A stretch of DNA of 64,000 bases from Iris pallida (Eukaryota; Streptophyta; Magnoliopsida; Asparagales; Iridaceae), in assembly GCA_029216955.1 (NCBI GenBank), contig JANAVB010005597.1, positions 47,169,568 to 47,233,567 on the forward strand, given 5' to 3'. Below the pieces are notes generated by a model, which worked only from the letters and a program-made list of their open reading frames with translations, did not search any database and was not told the DNA's origin. A program made the position numbers and the translations under genes. Of this stretch, positions 24,171 through 36,746 are shown piece by piece. Positions within the stretch are counted from its first letter, which is position 1. Each line of letters begins with the position of its first letter.

Positions 24171-27100
24171 TCACGAGTCAAACAGGTAGGGATATCACGA
24201 TCGGATGTCGTCCTCACGCTCCCACGTTGACTCACCTAGAGAGTGATGACCCCAAGCGACATGGACTAATTTAACAGTCTTGTTCTTGAGTATCTTCTTC
24301 CTCCGGTCCAAAATAGACACGGGCCTCTCCTCATACGAAAGGTTGGTACCAACAACCAATTCCGAATGGTCTAGGATGTGGCTCGGGTCCGGAATATACC
24401 ATCATAATTGGGACACATGGAATACATCGTGTACCTCACTTAGCGACGGCGGAAGAGCAAGACGATAGGATACATCTCCTACTCGCTCTAGAATATCGAA
24501 CGGCCCTATATACCTAGGACTAAGCTTTCTCCGCATGCCAAAGCGAATGACGCTGCGGTTAGGCGAGATCCTAAGGAATACATGGTCGCCGACAGCAAAT
24601 TCTAAGGGACGCCGATGAGCATCGGCCCAATGGCGCTGGCGGTCCTGGGCAACTCGGAGGTGATCTCTGACCTCCTGTCCACTTCAACAAGTTTGGGAAA
24701 TCAATTCGGGTCCGGGCATCTGCCTCTTCCCGACATCCTCCCATGCTAGCGGGGATCTGCACTTCCTGCCATAAAGAGCCTCGAAGGGTGCCATCTGGAT
24801 ACTGGCCTGATAACTGTTGTTGTACGAGAATTCTACCAGGTGCAGATGATTCTTCCATGAACCACCGAAGTCAAGGGTACAAGATCTCAACATATCTTCA
24901 AGAGTCTGGATTGTGCGCTCTGACTGACCATCCGTCTGTGGGTGATAAGCTGAGCTGAACTGAAGGCGAGTCCCTAAACTCTTCTGCAAGCTGCGCTAAA
25001 AGTGTGATGTGAATCTTGAATCCCTGTCCGAGGTGATGCTGACTGGCACACCGTGAAGCCTGACGATCTGCCTGAGATACATCTCTGCTAGCTGCGCCGT
25101 CGACTGTCCAACTCTGAATGGAAGAAAGTGTGCCACCTTGGTAAGCCTGTCCACAATTACCTAAATAGCATCTCTGCCGGCCGGAGATCTGGGCAATCTG
25201 GTCACGAAATCCATGGTTATATGTTCCCATTTCTATTCTGGGATCGGTAAGGGTTGAAGAAGTCCAATGGGCCTCTGATGTTCAGCTTTAACCTGTTGGC
25301 AAACCAAACACCGAGAGACAAACCGGGCTATCTCCCTCTTCATGCCATTCTACCGGAAATGCTGACGAATATCACGGTACATCTTCGTACCACCCGGATG
25401 AATAGAATATTGTGAACTGTGGGCTTCTGCCATGACTTCCTGTCTGATATCTCCACTGGGTACACAAAGACGAGTGTCGTGCAGAAGTGTACCGTCTTCA
25501 TGGATACATAACTCTGGCCTTCTTCCTGCTTTACATTCTGTTCTGAGTCGCTGGATCTTGGAATCTGTTGACTGCGCCATCCGGATTCTCTCAACTATGC
25601 TGGACTGAACCTGTAGACTGGCCATCAATGCCACGCTGGTTGGAAGAACCACTTTATTTCCCATCTTCTGAAGATCTGCCAATAATTCTGGTTGTACCGT
25701 CAGAAAATAAACTCCGGCTCTCCTGCTCAATGCATCTGCTACAACGTTGGCCTTCCCGGGATGATACTGTAAATCCACATCATAGTCCACCAGTAGCTCG
25801 AGCCATCTTCTCTGTCGCATATTAAGGTCCTTCTGGGTGAAAACATACTTCAGGCTCTTATGATCAGTAAAGATCTCCACTCTATCTCCGTACAAGTAGT
25901 GTCTCCACAACTTCAAAGCAAATACTACCGCCGCCAATTCCAAGTCGTGGGTCGGGTAATTCTTCTCATGATCACGTAGTTGATGTGACGCATAAGATAT
26001 TACCTTCCCATGCTGCATCAAGACACACCCCAATCCTCTGCCTGAAGCGTCGCAATAAATCGTGAATCCTCCGGTCCCATCTGGAAGGGTAAAAATAGGA
26101 GCCATTATCAAACCTTGCTTCAACTTCTCAAATGATTTCTGACACTCTGCTGTCCAATCAAACGGCACATCCTTGCGGGTCAACTGGGTCATCGGCGCTG
26201 AAATCCTTACGAAATCTGAAACGAACCGTCGGTAGTAGCCGGCCAATCCAAGGAAGCTGCGAACCTCCGCCACTGAGTTGGGTACCGGCCATGACTCGAT
26301 AGCCACAATCTTCTGGGGATCCACTTCCACTCCTCCTCGGATAATGATGTGACCCAAGTACGAAATACGATCGAGCAAGAACTCGTATTTACTGAACTTG
26401 GCATACAACTGATGCTCCCAAAGCGTCTGAAGGACGACTCTGAGATGCTGCTCATGCTCTGCTTCACTCTTGCGGTAGACCAGGATGTCATCTAGGAACA
26501 CGATCACAAACTGATCCAAGTAAGGCATGAAAATACGATTCATGAGGTCCATGAATACGGCCGACGTATTGGTCGCTCCAAAGGGTATAACAAGGAACTC
26601 TCAATGTCCATACCTTGATCTGAATGCTGTCTTCGGGATGTCCTGCTCTCTGACTCTGATCTGGTGGTATCCCGACCGCAAGTCGATCTTCGAGAACACT
26701 GAAGCCCCTCTGAGCTGATCAAACAAGTCATCTATCCTCGGAAGAGGGTATTTGTTTTTGATTGTCACCGAATTCAAGGTACAATAATCAACACATAGCC
26801 TGGACGTACCATCCTTCTTTTTCACAAGAAGCATCGGGGCTCCCCAAGGCGATCCACTTGCACGGATGAATCCCTTGGTCCTCAGTTCTTCAATCATCTT
26901 GTATAAAATTTCTAACTCTGAAGGCGCCATCCTGTAGACTCGCTCTGATACTGGTGCTGTCCCGGGAAACAAGTCTATAGTGAACTCAATCTCCCGCTCT
27001 GGTGGCATCCCTGGAAGCTCCTCTGGAAAGACATCTGGAAACTCTTCAACTATCCGGGGTAACTGCACTGCTGCTACTGCCATCCGCAATGCTGGGGAAG

Positions 27101-27665
27101 ATAGCTCCACTGCGCCTCTGGAAAATGAAAACTCTGGCTCGCCGGGGATACTAAAGACAACTCTCCCAATATGGCAGTCTATCCTAGCATACTGGTTCCT
27201 CAACCAATCCATGCCTAGGACTACATCATAGTCTGCCATAGAAAACTCTATGAATCTAGCGGGGAACTCCCTACCGCTAACTACGACCCGACACGAGGAA
27301 AACACTCGATCTACTCCCACAAGACCATTACCAGTAAGTATATTGAGCCTCACTGATAATGACTCGGGCTTCAATCCTATCCGTGTCGCGAATCGTGTAG
27401 ACATGAATGAATACGATGCACCAGAATCAAATAATACAGACGCTGGAGAGGAGTTGACGAGAATAGTACCTGCCATAACCTCACCTGGTGCAACTTCTTC
27501 TTCCATAGCCCTCATCATGGCCTGACCTTGTACTCTGGCTGCTGGTCCCCTCTGCTGGAAACCTCTCTGCCTATTCTGGATCTGAGCTTGGGCTTGTGCA
27601 TACTGCTGGGGGTGTTGTTGCTGGAATGCCTGAGACTGAGGCAGCAAGGGCCTCGAAGACTGATA
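24171..27665 (-). pseudogene. Tekay protease, RT, RNase H, integrase and C-terminal tail (nonsense-riddled)
   Basis: The frame is shared with gag. Retropepsin is shown by [15 protein letters not shown] is shown by [34 protein letters not shown] and the active site VFLDDILVY. RNase H is shown by [15 protein letters not shown] and [15 protein letters not shown]. Integrase has [19 protein letters not shown] and PQTDGQSERTIQTLED. The tail has YIPDPSHILDHSE and a final ESTWEREDD motif typical of the chromodomain-like end of Tekay/Del elements. In-frame stops lie at 26,601, 25,350, 25,233, 25,161, 24,996, 24,684, 24,402 and 24,195. No frameshift is seen, and the natural stop is at 24,171. Confidence 0.93.
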
Positions 27666-28877
27666 CTACTGCTGCTGAACTGGTGCTGGGGCCGGTCCTC
27701 TCACCGAAGAGCTAGAAGGGTTGGATGCTGATGAACCACCCCTATTCGGGTAAGCCCCTATTCTATGATCTGCTGATCCACAAGCCAGGCACAATCCCTG
27801 CGCCCTACGACAGTCTGCCACCATATGCCCTGGCTTTTCGTAATAAGAACATCCCATCGCGGAAGTCTGCTTCTGCTTCTGCTGCTGCGGGTACGTCGGG
27901 GTCGAATGCTGAACCGACGTTACGGAGGCCGCCCACCTCGGAGTTCCAATAGTCAATCCCCTAGCTGCCGGGGCTGGAGCTGATGATTGGTGCATCTGAC
28001 TGTGGGACCGCTTCCTACCTCCGGTCCTATCCACGATCCTCTGGGAGGTATACTCATGCCTCCTAGCTGCTCTCAAGACTGCATCGAACGTCTGGTGCTC
28101 GAACTGCTCAACCGCCAACAAGATCTCCAAATACAGTCCCTGCTGGAACCGCTGGGCCCTATCAAACTCGGTCGCTACCAAGGTGGGGGCAAACCTACTG
28201 AGTCTAGAAAACTTCGATGCATAACTGTCGACTGTTCTGCCTCCTTGCTTCAAGTTGGTGAATCTGGTCTGCAGGTCGTACCGAGCCATAGCATCAAAGT
28301 ACTTCGTCTGGAATCTCTCTCTAAACGCTGCCCAAGAAATGGGTACCACTAATCCCATGGCTTGTGCCGCCCACCAACTGCGAGCCAAGTCCAACAACTG
28401 CAGGCGTACCACCGCCATCTTCTCATTCTCAGGTGTCCTAGCTGCTTCCAGAATCACCTCGGTATCCTGAAGCCATGCATCCGCGGCAATCGCATCCTCG
28501 CTGCCGTCGAAGAAAGGAGGGTTCAAGCGCTTAAAGCTGTTTGCCGCCTGATTCCCTGGATGACCGCCTCTAGTCAAAGCATCTTAAACTATCTGGTACA
28601 GGGCGTCGCTTCGACGATCCTGGGAAGCTATCAAGGTTCTAATGAGGCCTACTAAGGTACCATCATCTAGCTCTGTGGGCTGGACGGGCCGAACTGGTGA
28701 CTCTCCTCCAGTAGGCACAACTCTGGAGGCTACCCTGGAATGCTGGACTTGATCTCCGGGTTGCTGCTGACCCGCAGGAAATGCTCCACCTTGTTGATCG
28801 GTAGGACCAGGTACAGTGCCGCTGAAGAAGACGACACAGGGAACAATAAGGAAAGGACCAGGACAGATCAATGACAT
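27666..28877 (-). pseudogene. Tekay gag (broken)
   Basis: The likely start is the ATG at 28,877. The capsid-like core runs through FKRLNPPFFDGSEDAIAADA and DLARSWWAAQAMG. Gag would form the cytoplasmic particle that packages element RNA. Two CCHC zinc knuckles near the end have each lost a cysteine: CSYYEKPGHMVADC has Tyr at its second position, and CLACGSADHRIGAYP has Tyr at its last. TAA at 28,584-28,586 and TAG at 27,666-27,668 interrupt a frame that continues into protease, so gag and pol were one polyprotein of about 1,570 codons. Confidence 0.9.
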
Positions 28878-28989
28878 AAGCACAGGATCAGGGCAAGAAT
28901 CCAGGGATTCAGAGGATACGAACAGAGATCAAGGACGAGTACTGATTGAGACAACTATCTGGTAAACCCCCACATATCTTGATTTACAA

Positions 28990-29008
28990 GACCTGTATGG
29001 GCCACCAC
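28990..29008 (-). other. PBS-like leader of Tekay element
   Basis: On the minus strand GTGGTGGCCCATACAGGTC starts about 8 nt after the 5' LTR end. It differs by one base from the element A and E2 leaders. It is not the initiator-Met PBS used by the Copia element here. Confidence 0.5.
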
Positions 29009-30759
29009 TTAAACCATGTCACGCCCCAGAACCAGAATACTGGAGAGCGGGGGCAGACATAGCCAGCTACGTATATTAAAATATAAACCACCTCGATATA
29101 CGGTCACGGCTGTCTAGATATATGAGGGTTTACTACAAGCCAACAGTCTCTTATGGTCATGAACAAGCCTAATGTCTCAATCACAAGCAAGTAAGTAAGG
29201 TCGCAAGATGTATGATCATTAAATATACAATAATAAGACGTCCCAAATATTACATATTCAGCTGATCATGAAGCTAGTCGTTACAAAATGTTAGGACTAG
29301 CAAGAGTTTAGTCGTACATGATCAACCCTAGGATTTGTTAATCATGTTTACAGTCCGTAGGCAGACAGTAAGTAAAAGTGCATCGAGCTAACAGGTGCTC
29401 GTCGGCTAAACGTCTCAAAAGAATAGTTTTACAATAAAGTAGGCAAGACAAAAAGGAAAACCCACTCTTGGCCCGGGTTCCGTCTAATTGTCACCATTGG
29501 ACTGGAAGCGTGGTAGATCCTCGGGAGCTGCTCCGAAATCTGGCCACACAAAACCAGCTGGGTCAACCCCAGAAAGAGCAAGTGCCACAAGGGGGCCACG
29601 AAATAAGAACAAAAGCCAGCAAATAGCACAAGAAAATCTAATATTAACACTAGAATCTATGAAAACATGTCAGGATGATATACGACGAGATAACCATGGA
29701 ACTATTCCGATCGCCAGGTTACAACCCGTAACCCAAACAAGGACCGGGGTTGTAACCCTTCATCTGAACAGAACTTGGTTTTCCACCATTTATCGACAAG
29801 ATAATAATGCGAGAAATCAAGACATGAAGCAATCTTGTACTGGATCAAGACATGACTAGACTGGTTACACCTCATTCAATCAATCACGGCCAAGTAGATA
29901 CTACGGCTTACTACTTTAACTAACTAGGGTTATCACATGCCTAATTACTAACAAGATGCAGTAAGATGATTCCACAGCCACAAGCCCTGCAGACCATCCA
30001 GGTTACCCAGGTCGAAAGTTAGGGGTTGAATTCTGGTGGATACATCGTCCAGGAAACACATGTACCCTTAAGTGACTTAGAAGGTGTAACACATAGCAGT
30101 GTGCTGGAAATGCGCCCTACTCGACGACAGGCTACAGATCCTAAGAGCGCCCAGGTAACGGGATTGCCTGTAGCTGTGTTATCTCTTCATGACTACTGTG
30201 TTATTCTAGTTATTAGCCTTAATCCATTTTGGTAGGTACTCCTGACCGTGGTACTCAGGAGTCCCATCCTAGACATGATGTAAGACAGGACAAGTGGATT
30301 TAACAAGCAAGCAAGGAAGAACCACCCACGGTGTCAAGGCAGGTCAAGCTAAGTTAGCCGTCGCAACAGCATTAAGTTATCAAGTCAGGAGTGCGCCACC
30401 ATGGGCCACTATCAAGTTATCAAGTCACAAGGATTAATTACAAGTTACAAGTTAGGTGTGCACCCCACTGAGTCACTAGCAAGGAGATCAGAGAATACCA
30501 GGATCATAATTCACAGAAAATCCCGAAAACCGTACCAATCATAAACAATGATTTGAAAATCGTGTTAGGCCGTGTCGGGTCAAGATAGTCGTGCTGTGTT
30601 GAACAAGATCTCAGGAAACCCAATCCACAAAAGAGAAACCAAGTCGAGAAATAAAACCAATACTCCAAGAGCCAATGGGTTTAAGCAAGGGGCCAGGGGG
30701 TTGGGCGTACGCGTAAGAGCACGCACACAGGGTGAGCATACACGCAAAAGTACGCACGC

Positions 30760-30924
30760 AGGAGAGCAGCGTACGCACAAAAGCACGCACGCAGGAGAGC
30801 AGCGTACGCACAAAAGCACGCACGCCGGAGAGCTGCGTACACACAAAAGCACGCACGCAGGAGAGCTGCGTACGCACAAAAGCACGCACGCAGGAGAGCT
30901 GCGTACGCACAAAAGCACGCACGC
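30760..30924. repeat. 33-bp minisatellite, 5 units
   Basis: Five units of the same 33-bp repeat as at 22,822, two fewer than the partner LTR. Confidence 0.97.
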
Positions 30925-31045
30925 AGGAGAAAGTGTATGCTAAGGACATACGTACGCTCAAGTCAGGGCACGCTCGAGTCTACGTACCAGGGCACGCTCG
31001 AGTCTGCGTACCAGGGCACGCTCGAGTCTGCGTACGCAAGAGACA

Positions 31046-31172
31046 CGCTTCCAACAGAAAGCGTACCCAAGTCTGCGTACGCAAGAGACACGCTTCCAAC
31101 AGGAAGCGTACCCAAGAGACACGCTTCCAACAGGAAGCGTACCCAAGAGACACGCTTCCAACAGGAAGCGTA
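31046..31172. repeat. Hairpin-forming tandem repeat, 4 units
   Basis: Four copies of the ACGCTTCC-AACA-GGAAGCGT hairpin unit, one more than in the partner LTR. Confidence 0.9.
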
Positions 31173-32639
31173 CCCAAGTTTGCGTACGCGGCGCTAAAGA
31201 GCGTGCGCAGCTCAGTGGCGTAAGCTAAAAAGCTCTGCACACTGCTCACTATCTTCTCCAAGCCAGCAAGAACTCCATGGTTGAACCCAAAGCTTCAAAA
31301 GTTCATAACTTGGCCATCCGGACTCTAAATCCGGATTTCCAAGGTTCCAACTTGGGTGAAATGGAGTTCTCTTCCACATGGAAACATCAAAACCCATAAA
31401 AATCCAACTTAAATGGATCAAAACCATGTAAATCTGAAAAATAAAGAAAACTTAGATCTAGAACAATGGAGACTCCAAATCACAAAATGCCAAGTTCTAA
31501 TGTTGATCACCATCTTCTAATCTAGCAAATGGATAAATAAAATAGGGTTCTCATGTGGTGGCAAGGTGCACTTGCCTATGGGTTGGTGTTGTGTAGAGGA
31601 AGGAGAAGAGTGTAGAGGAAGGAGAAGAAGAAAATTAATTGAGGTTTATGAGGAGAGAGAAAAAGTTGGTGGAGTTTTAAAGAGGGTGGGATGTGGTGTG
31701 TTGAGGGTGGAGCATAGGCTAAGGTGTTCCAATACACATTAAACCAAACCAAACCAACCTAAACGAATTAAAACCGAGCCATGTCAAAATCCAAAATACG
31801 AAAAATACCGAAATTCCACAAGTTGAGAAAAATAAAAATATATGCCAAAATCCAGATACGAGTATATATACAAAATACGGGAAATATGGAAATTGAGGGT
31901 GACAATTTATGATTTGATTTTTGTTTGTTGTTTGGCGAGGGCTTTGTGTCGGGGATGGACGTGTGTGGTTCTGGTGCAAACGTGTCACGACCCGCACCCT
32001 AGAGTAAGGGCACGAGACGTGGGTACGTCCAGCCTCCGTCGCAGTGTCGGCGGTAGAACGATGTCCTAGGTCACAACATCTAACAGTTTAAGGTAATAAA
32101 TAGTTATACTCCCCGAATGGGGGTGACATAACAGAATATATCTCAATCACATCTAAGGTAGAACAGGATAAAGATAGAATGATATAAAAGATGCAAGATC
32201 CAAATCCACAGGAAATACAATAGAGAGAAAGCTAAGTGTCTAGATAAACTCCACTAACATCCAGAAATAAGACAGATCCAAATATACAACTCAATCTCTA
32301 ATACTATGAAATAAGATAAAGATATCTATGGAGCAACAGTCTCTACAGCTATGTGATCCGACTGGAAGTCCAGATCGCAAGTGTCCTTTAAGGCTGTCCC
32401 ATAGAAAGTATCTAAGCAGGCCTCCTCCTCGTCCTCTATAAAATTTTCAACAGTCCCAGTCAGGATAGGAGCGAGCACAGTACATCTCAACAAATCATAG
32501 CAGGTCAGGATATATAATCATGCTAGAGAGTAAGATACAAGAAACTGAAAGAATAACATGATAAAAAGGAAGACTGTAAATAAATAGATACAGTATATAG
32601 AGAACTATCAGTGACTAGTGATTCAGAGCACAAGACGGT

Positions 32640-32900
32640 TATGTAAACGGCACGATATTGTACACGAGTAATCTACAGAGGTTTGTACACGAGTAATCTA
32701 CTGGATTGAATACATAACCACTTCCACTCCCCCGCCCCAATCAATACACAAGGATCTAGCCAAGTTATGTTATTGTACACGAAGGTCATGTGAATACATA
32801 ATTATACACGATTCACACATTTCGTACACGAATGTCACGAATACAAGGAGTACACGATGCTCACGATAAAGTACACGAACACGAATACCCGATGTATCCG
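32640..32900 (+). repeat. Cluster of TACACGA motifs
   Basis: TACACGA or close variants recur about nine times at irregular spacing within the solo LTR, including a near-duplicate GTACACGAGTAATCTAC pair near 32,660 and 32,685. Confidence 0.7.
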
Positions 32901-34599
32901 CTAAGGGGATAACATCGCACAACAAGATCCATATAGTACTAATCCGTATTTCCAACGTGTCAGCATCATGTAAAGTAATCTAAAGAAGGAAATATACTCC
33001 TAATACAAGATATGAAATGATCAGAGAATGTACTCGCCTGCTATCTGAATTTCCAAGATGAAAGTACTGTCCGAGGAGTGGTGTCTGGCTCCTATTTAGA
33101 ACAGTACAAGTCACAACAAGTCCAGAATGGTAATAAGATGCACTACAATACATTCTACATGAATCTAGGTCAATCTAGGCCAAAGTCAACTCTTGGTCAA
33201 CTCTGGAAGTCAAACTAGGTCAACTAAGTCTATACTAGTCTAACTAGTCTATTCTAGGTCTAACAAGGCTACACAAGTCTATCTAGACTCTATACTGACA
33301 AACAGATACACCCATAGGCTAAGAGCCTAGGCTATAGGTTATTAGGCAATACCATGCCTAACCCAACCTACAAATCACATATACACATGACAATACCTAT
33401 ATCTAAAATATAATACACATATTGATATATTATAATCTAATATATAAATACACATCCTAACAATGTATCTAATATAATATAGAATACACATTAGCTTATA
33501 GGTTACCTATAATATATGTTTACACATAGAAGAATAGGGAAGGCATATGCATGTGTCCAAGTGTGTGTGTGTGTGTCAAGAGTGTCACATGAGGGTGTGA
33601 GGGTGAGAGTGATATCCTGGAAATCAATAAACAGTACAATGTTAAAGAAAATAGTGGCTAAACATTGGTTCACCTACAGTTATAATTGAACCAAAACAGT
33701 GTACGCTGTCTATAGGAAATAGGGAAATCAGGGAATGGCAAACCTATGTGTGTTATATAACCTGTGCACATTGTGACATTGTGTGCAGTGGGTGATATGA
33801 AAACAGTGAATACTTGTGTGATATCCTGAGAACATCGAATACAAGGAAAAACAGTAAAGTGTTAAAGGGAAACAGGGAATCACATTTGAATCAAAACAGT
33901 TAAGGAAATGAACACAGTGAATACATTTGTGTAGCAGTGTCTAGGAAATCAGTAGCTAACATGTATGTGGGCAATAGGAAAGCAGTGTAAATGAAATGAA
34001 ATCAATACAAAATAGTGGCATGGCAATGGAGATAACCTGGGTGTCTACAGGAAATAGAAATTGAACCTGTGTGTGTGAAACAACTGGAATCAGTGTAATA
34101 GGAATTAAACTATTCAACTCAGATTTTAGCATTGAAAGAATCATTTAAACTCAGTTCATTAAGGAAACACAATCTCAGTTCATTAGGAATGGTTAACAGT
34201 TTACATATCAACAAAAACAGTCATGACTATTCGAAATCAACTCACTGTCTAATATTCCATTCACACACCATAAAATCTAATTGAAAATAGTAATCAGGAA
34301 GTAAACACAAACTGAAATATGTGGGAATCATGCAATCAGTAAAAAACAACATCAATAGGAATAGAATTTAAAAGTTTCAGGAATTGGGATAAACCAAGTA
34401 TCAGAACAGTATCAGTGTTCATGAAATTTAACCCAATTCAAAACCAATTTCACATCAATACCTATTCTATTATGTGAACCTAATCTAACATATATAATAC
34501 ATCATATTTAGGATCTAATTGACAATTAAAATCACAAATAAAATTATTTAAAACTGAATTAAACAGAGAAACAAAATAGCACACTTTACACGCAAAGTG

Positions 34600-34835
34600 C
34601 ACTCACAGTGCACGCACGATACCGTGTCCGACACGACACGAGAGGTCGTGTCACTTGGGGAACTTCGTGTCAGTCACGAATACAATACGTGTGTCAAAAA
34701 TCCCGTGTCCAAGTGTCGTATGCTGTGCACAGGAAGCCCCGAGCAGCAGGGGAGCTACAGTGCCCGCGCGTGCTCGTGTGCACCCGCGTGTTCCCGTGTC
34801 CGTGGCGACACAACACGACACCAATACGTGCTCAG
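34600..34835. repeat. CGTGTC-rich cluster
   Basis: CGTGTC and its complement GACACG recur densely here, with several short overlapping ORFs of no recognisable product. A similar GACACG run occurs in the E2 LTR near 35,998 and 40,739. Confidence 0.6.
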
Positions 34836-35741
34836 AACACTGGAAACCCCTAAGCAAGGTTAAAACCTAAATTTCTATTCAAATACATTCCTGAAATCAG
34901 ATCGAAATGCCCTTTGGGGCATTTCATCGAACACATATATACATGGACTGATACGTGTCCGATACGGACACGTATAGGACTCGAAACCTAGGGTTAGCTA
35001 TACCTACAATTAGGGTAGGCCTAGGGCTTCCTAGATATGCAATAAAAACAGCATTTCATGATGTAGATTCGAAATTACCTATAGGTTTACAAAGCTCCAA
35101 ATGAGAATGGATCCTCAAGCCACCAAAACTCTCCCAAATTGTTTCTTTCCTGAAATTTCTCAATACCAACAGCAAGTAGAATAAATTTAGAGCCTATTGC
35201 AATTGGTTTGGATGGAAAAGGAAATAAATACGATTTCTATGAATTGTTGAAGATGGAGACTTACCTCTTTCTCAAACTTGTAATATTTCTAAAGGAGGCT
35301 AGCCCTAATTTCTAGGAGGCATTAAATAGAGGAGGAATGCCCTAGTGGCCAGCCATGGGCTGATGGGCTAGGGTTAGGGTTCCACTAGTGTTGGGTTGGG
35401 CCTCTAAGGGCTTAAGTCACAAGTCATGACTTGTGAAACCACAAGCCATTAGCTAGCCTAATCAATTCCTAATCTCTCCAAATAAGTTCTAATTGGTTAA
35501 ATATCACTAACTTAGGTCAAGCTAGGGTTACACACTCTAACCAAGTAGTCATGACCTAGGTTAGCTTCTAGGACAGTCTCCTAAGTCAACACTAGTCAAG
35601 GTCAAATATAGCACCAAATCAAATATACTAAAAATCACTGAAAATTCTAATAATTATAATTAATACTAATAAATTCCAATTAATTCCCAAAATTTTAAAA
35701 AATGGCCAAAATACCCTCAAGCTAGAAAAGTGGTAGTGACA

Positions 35742-36746
35742 AGGTGGATGGCTCCGGCGGACATAGAGGGGTTTCGGCGGGTTGCCGGTAACGAGCGCCT
35801 GGTGATGGCGATGGCGACGGTGGCAGTGGATGTCAGGACTATTGTGGCTGGGAAGCGATGGCTCTGGTGATGACGATGGGATGGCGAGGCGAAAAGGAGT
35901 TGGGTTAGGAATTGAATTCAATTGTGTCGGGGGTGTGTCCGACACAAGGTATACAATGTATATGTATATATATTAGAATAAGAACGGGGAGGGGATACGG
36001 ACACGGACACGATGTACATTTTTATGAAGAATTTATGGATGTGAGGATTTATGGAGGAGTATCTGCCTATTTATAGGATGTGGGAATTCCCAGTTGGATA
36101 AGGATTAGAATTAATTTAAACCCAAAAATAGATAATTCGCAACTAATTTAAAATCAATCAAATACAAATCCAAATACAAATCCAATTTAAATCTAATTAA
36201 ATTTTTAGTTTCAAAATCAAATAGAATAAATCAAATTTCAAATATTTAACTATTTAAATAAATCCATAAATTCAAATCAAGATTTAAATTGCCACAATAA
36301 TTTGAAAATATATTTTCCAAAAATACTAATAATAATAATTTCAAAAATTACATTATTATTTAAAATAAACTAATAAATAATTACTAAATATATATGTATG
36401 TACAAATAATATTTACATAAATATACTTTTCTAATATACCATTTTATAGGAAAAATTATTTATTATTATAACTGTATAAACGAAAGGCTTTTCATAATTA
36501 AAATCATAAACTTGAAAATGATAGCTAGAAATAATTATTATCTATATTACTTCGAAACTATAAAAATAGAAAAAAATATTTTTCAAAAATATGTATGCTT
36601 GCACATATTCGCACTCGTCGAGCAATTACGAAAAACAAAATTTCGTACACGACGTACAATACGACTACGTGACGTACAATACAAAATTTTTAAATCAGTA
36701 CCAAATTTAATAAAATAAAAAATAGTAGAAATTTAGGGGTTTTACA
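35742..36746 (-). mobile_element. E2 3' LTR, last segment
   Basis: Collinear with 40,486-41,488. It ends GGGGTTTTACA, the start (TGTAAAACCCC) of the LTR on the minus strand. It includes TATTTATA near 36,069 (TATAAATA on the minus strand), the LTR's likely TATA box. Confidence 0.9.

Larger units (their letters stand above)
21067..31904 (-). mobile_element. Complete Tekay/Del-type Gypsy element
   Basis: The element is 10,838 bp, with LTRs at 21,067-24,001 and 29,017-31,904 and a 5-bp TSD ATTTA (21,062-21,066 and 31,905-31,909). The empty site with a single ATTTA survives in the other E2 LTR at 40,412-40,416. On the minus strand the order is 5' LTR, leader, gag, protease, RT, RNase H, integrase, C-terminal tail, polypurine tract and 3' LTR. 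LTR divergence is about 3% in the stretch I compared. Confidence 0.96.
29017..31904 (-). mobile_element. Tekay element 5' LTR
   Basis: 2,888 bp, TGTCACGCCCC...GAGGGTGACA. A CT-rich leader-like stretch on the minus strand lies near 31,600-31,670. Confidence 0.95.
31983..35741 (-). mobile_element. Solo LTR distantly related to element A
   Basis: This 3,759-bp insert in the E2 3' LTR begins TGTCACGACCCGCACCCT and ends GTAGTGACA. Its first ~100 bp match the reverse complement of the end of element A's LTRs, including the CGAGACGTG and CTGTCG-like blocks. The rest is not alignable by eye, so it is a related but separate family. The partner E2 LTR lacks it (near 40,481-40,490). No clean TSD is seen: the left flank ends GCAAACG and the right begins AGGTGG. 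It has no interior or credible ORF. Confidence 0.75.

Noticed and set aside
30760..30924. Regular 33-bp repeats that look like a CRISPR array
   Set aside because: The units are directly tandem with no spacers, and this is a plant retrotransposon LTR.
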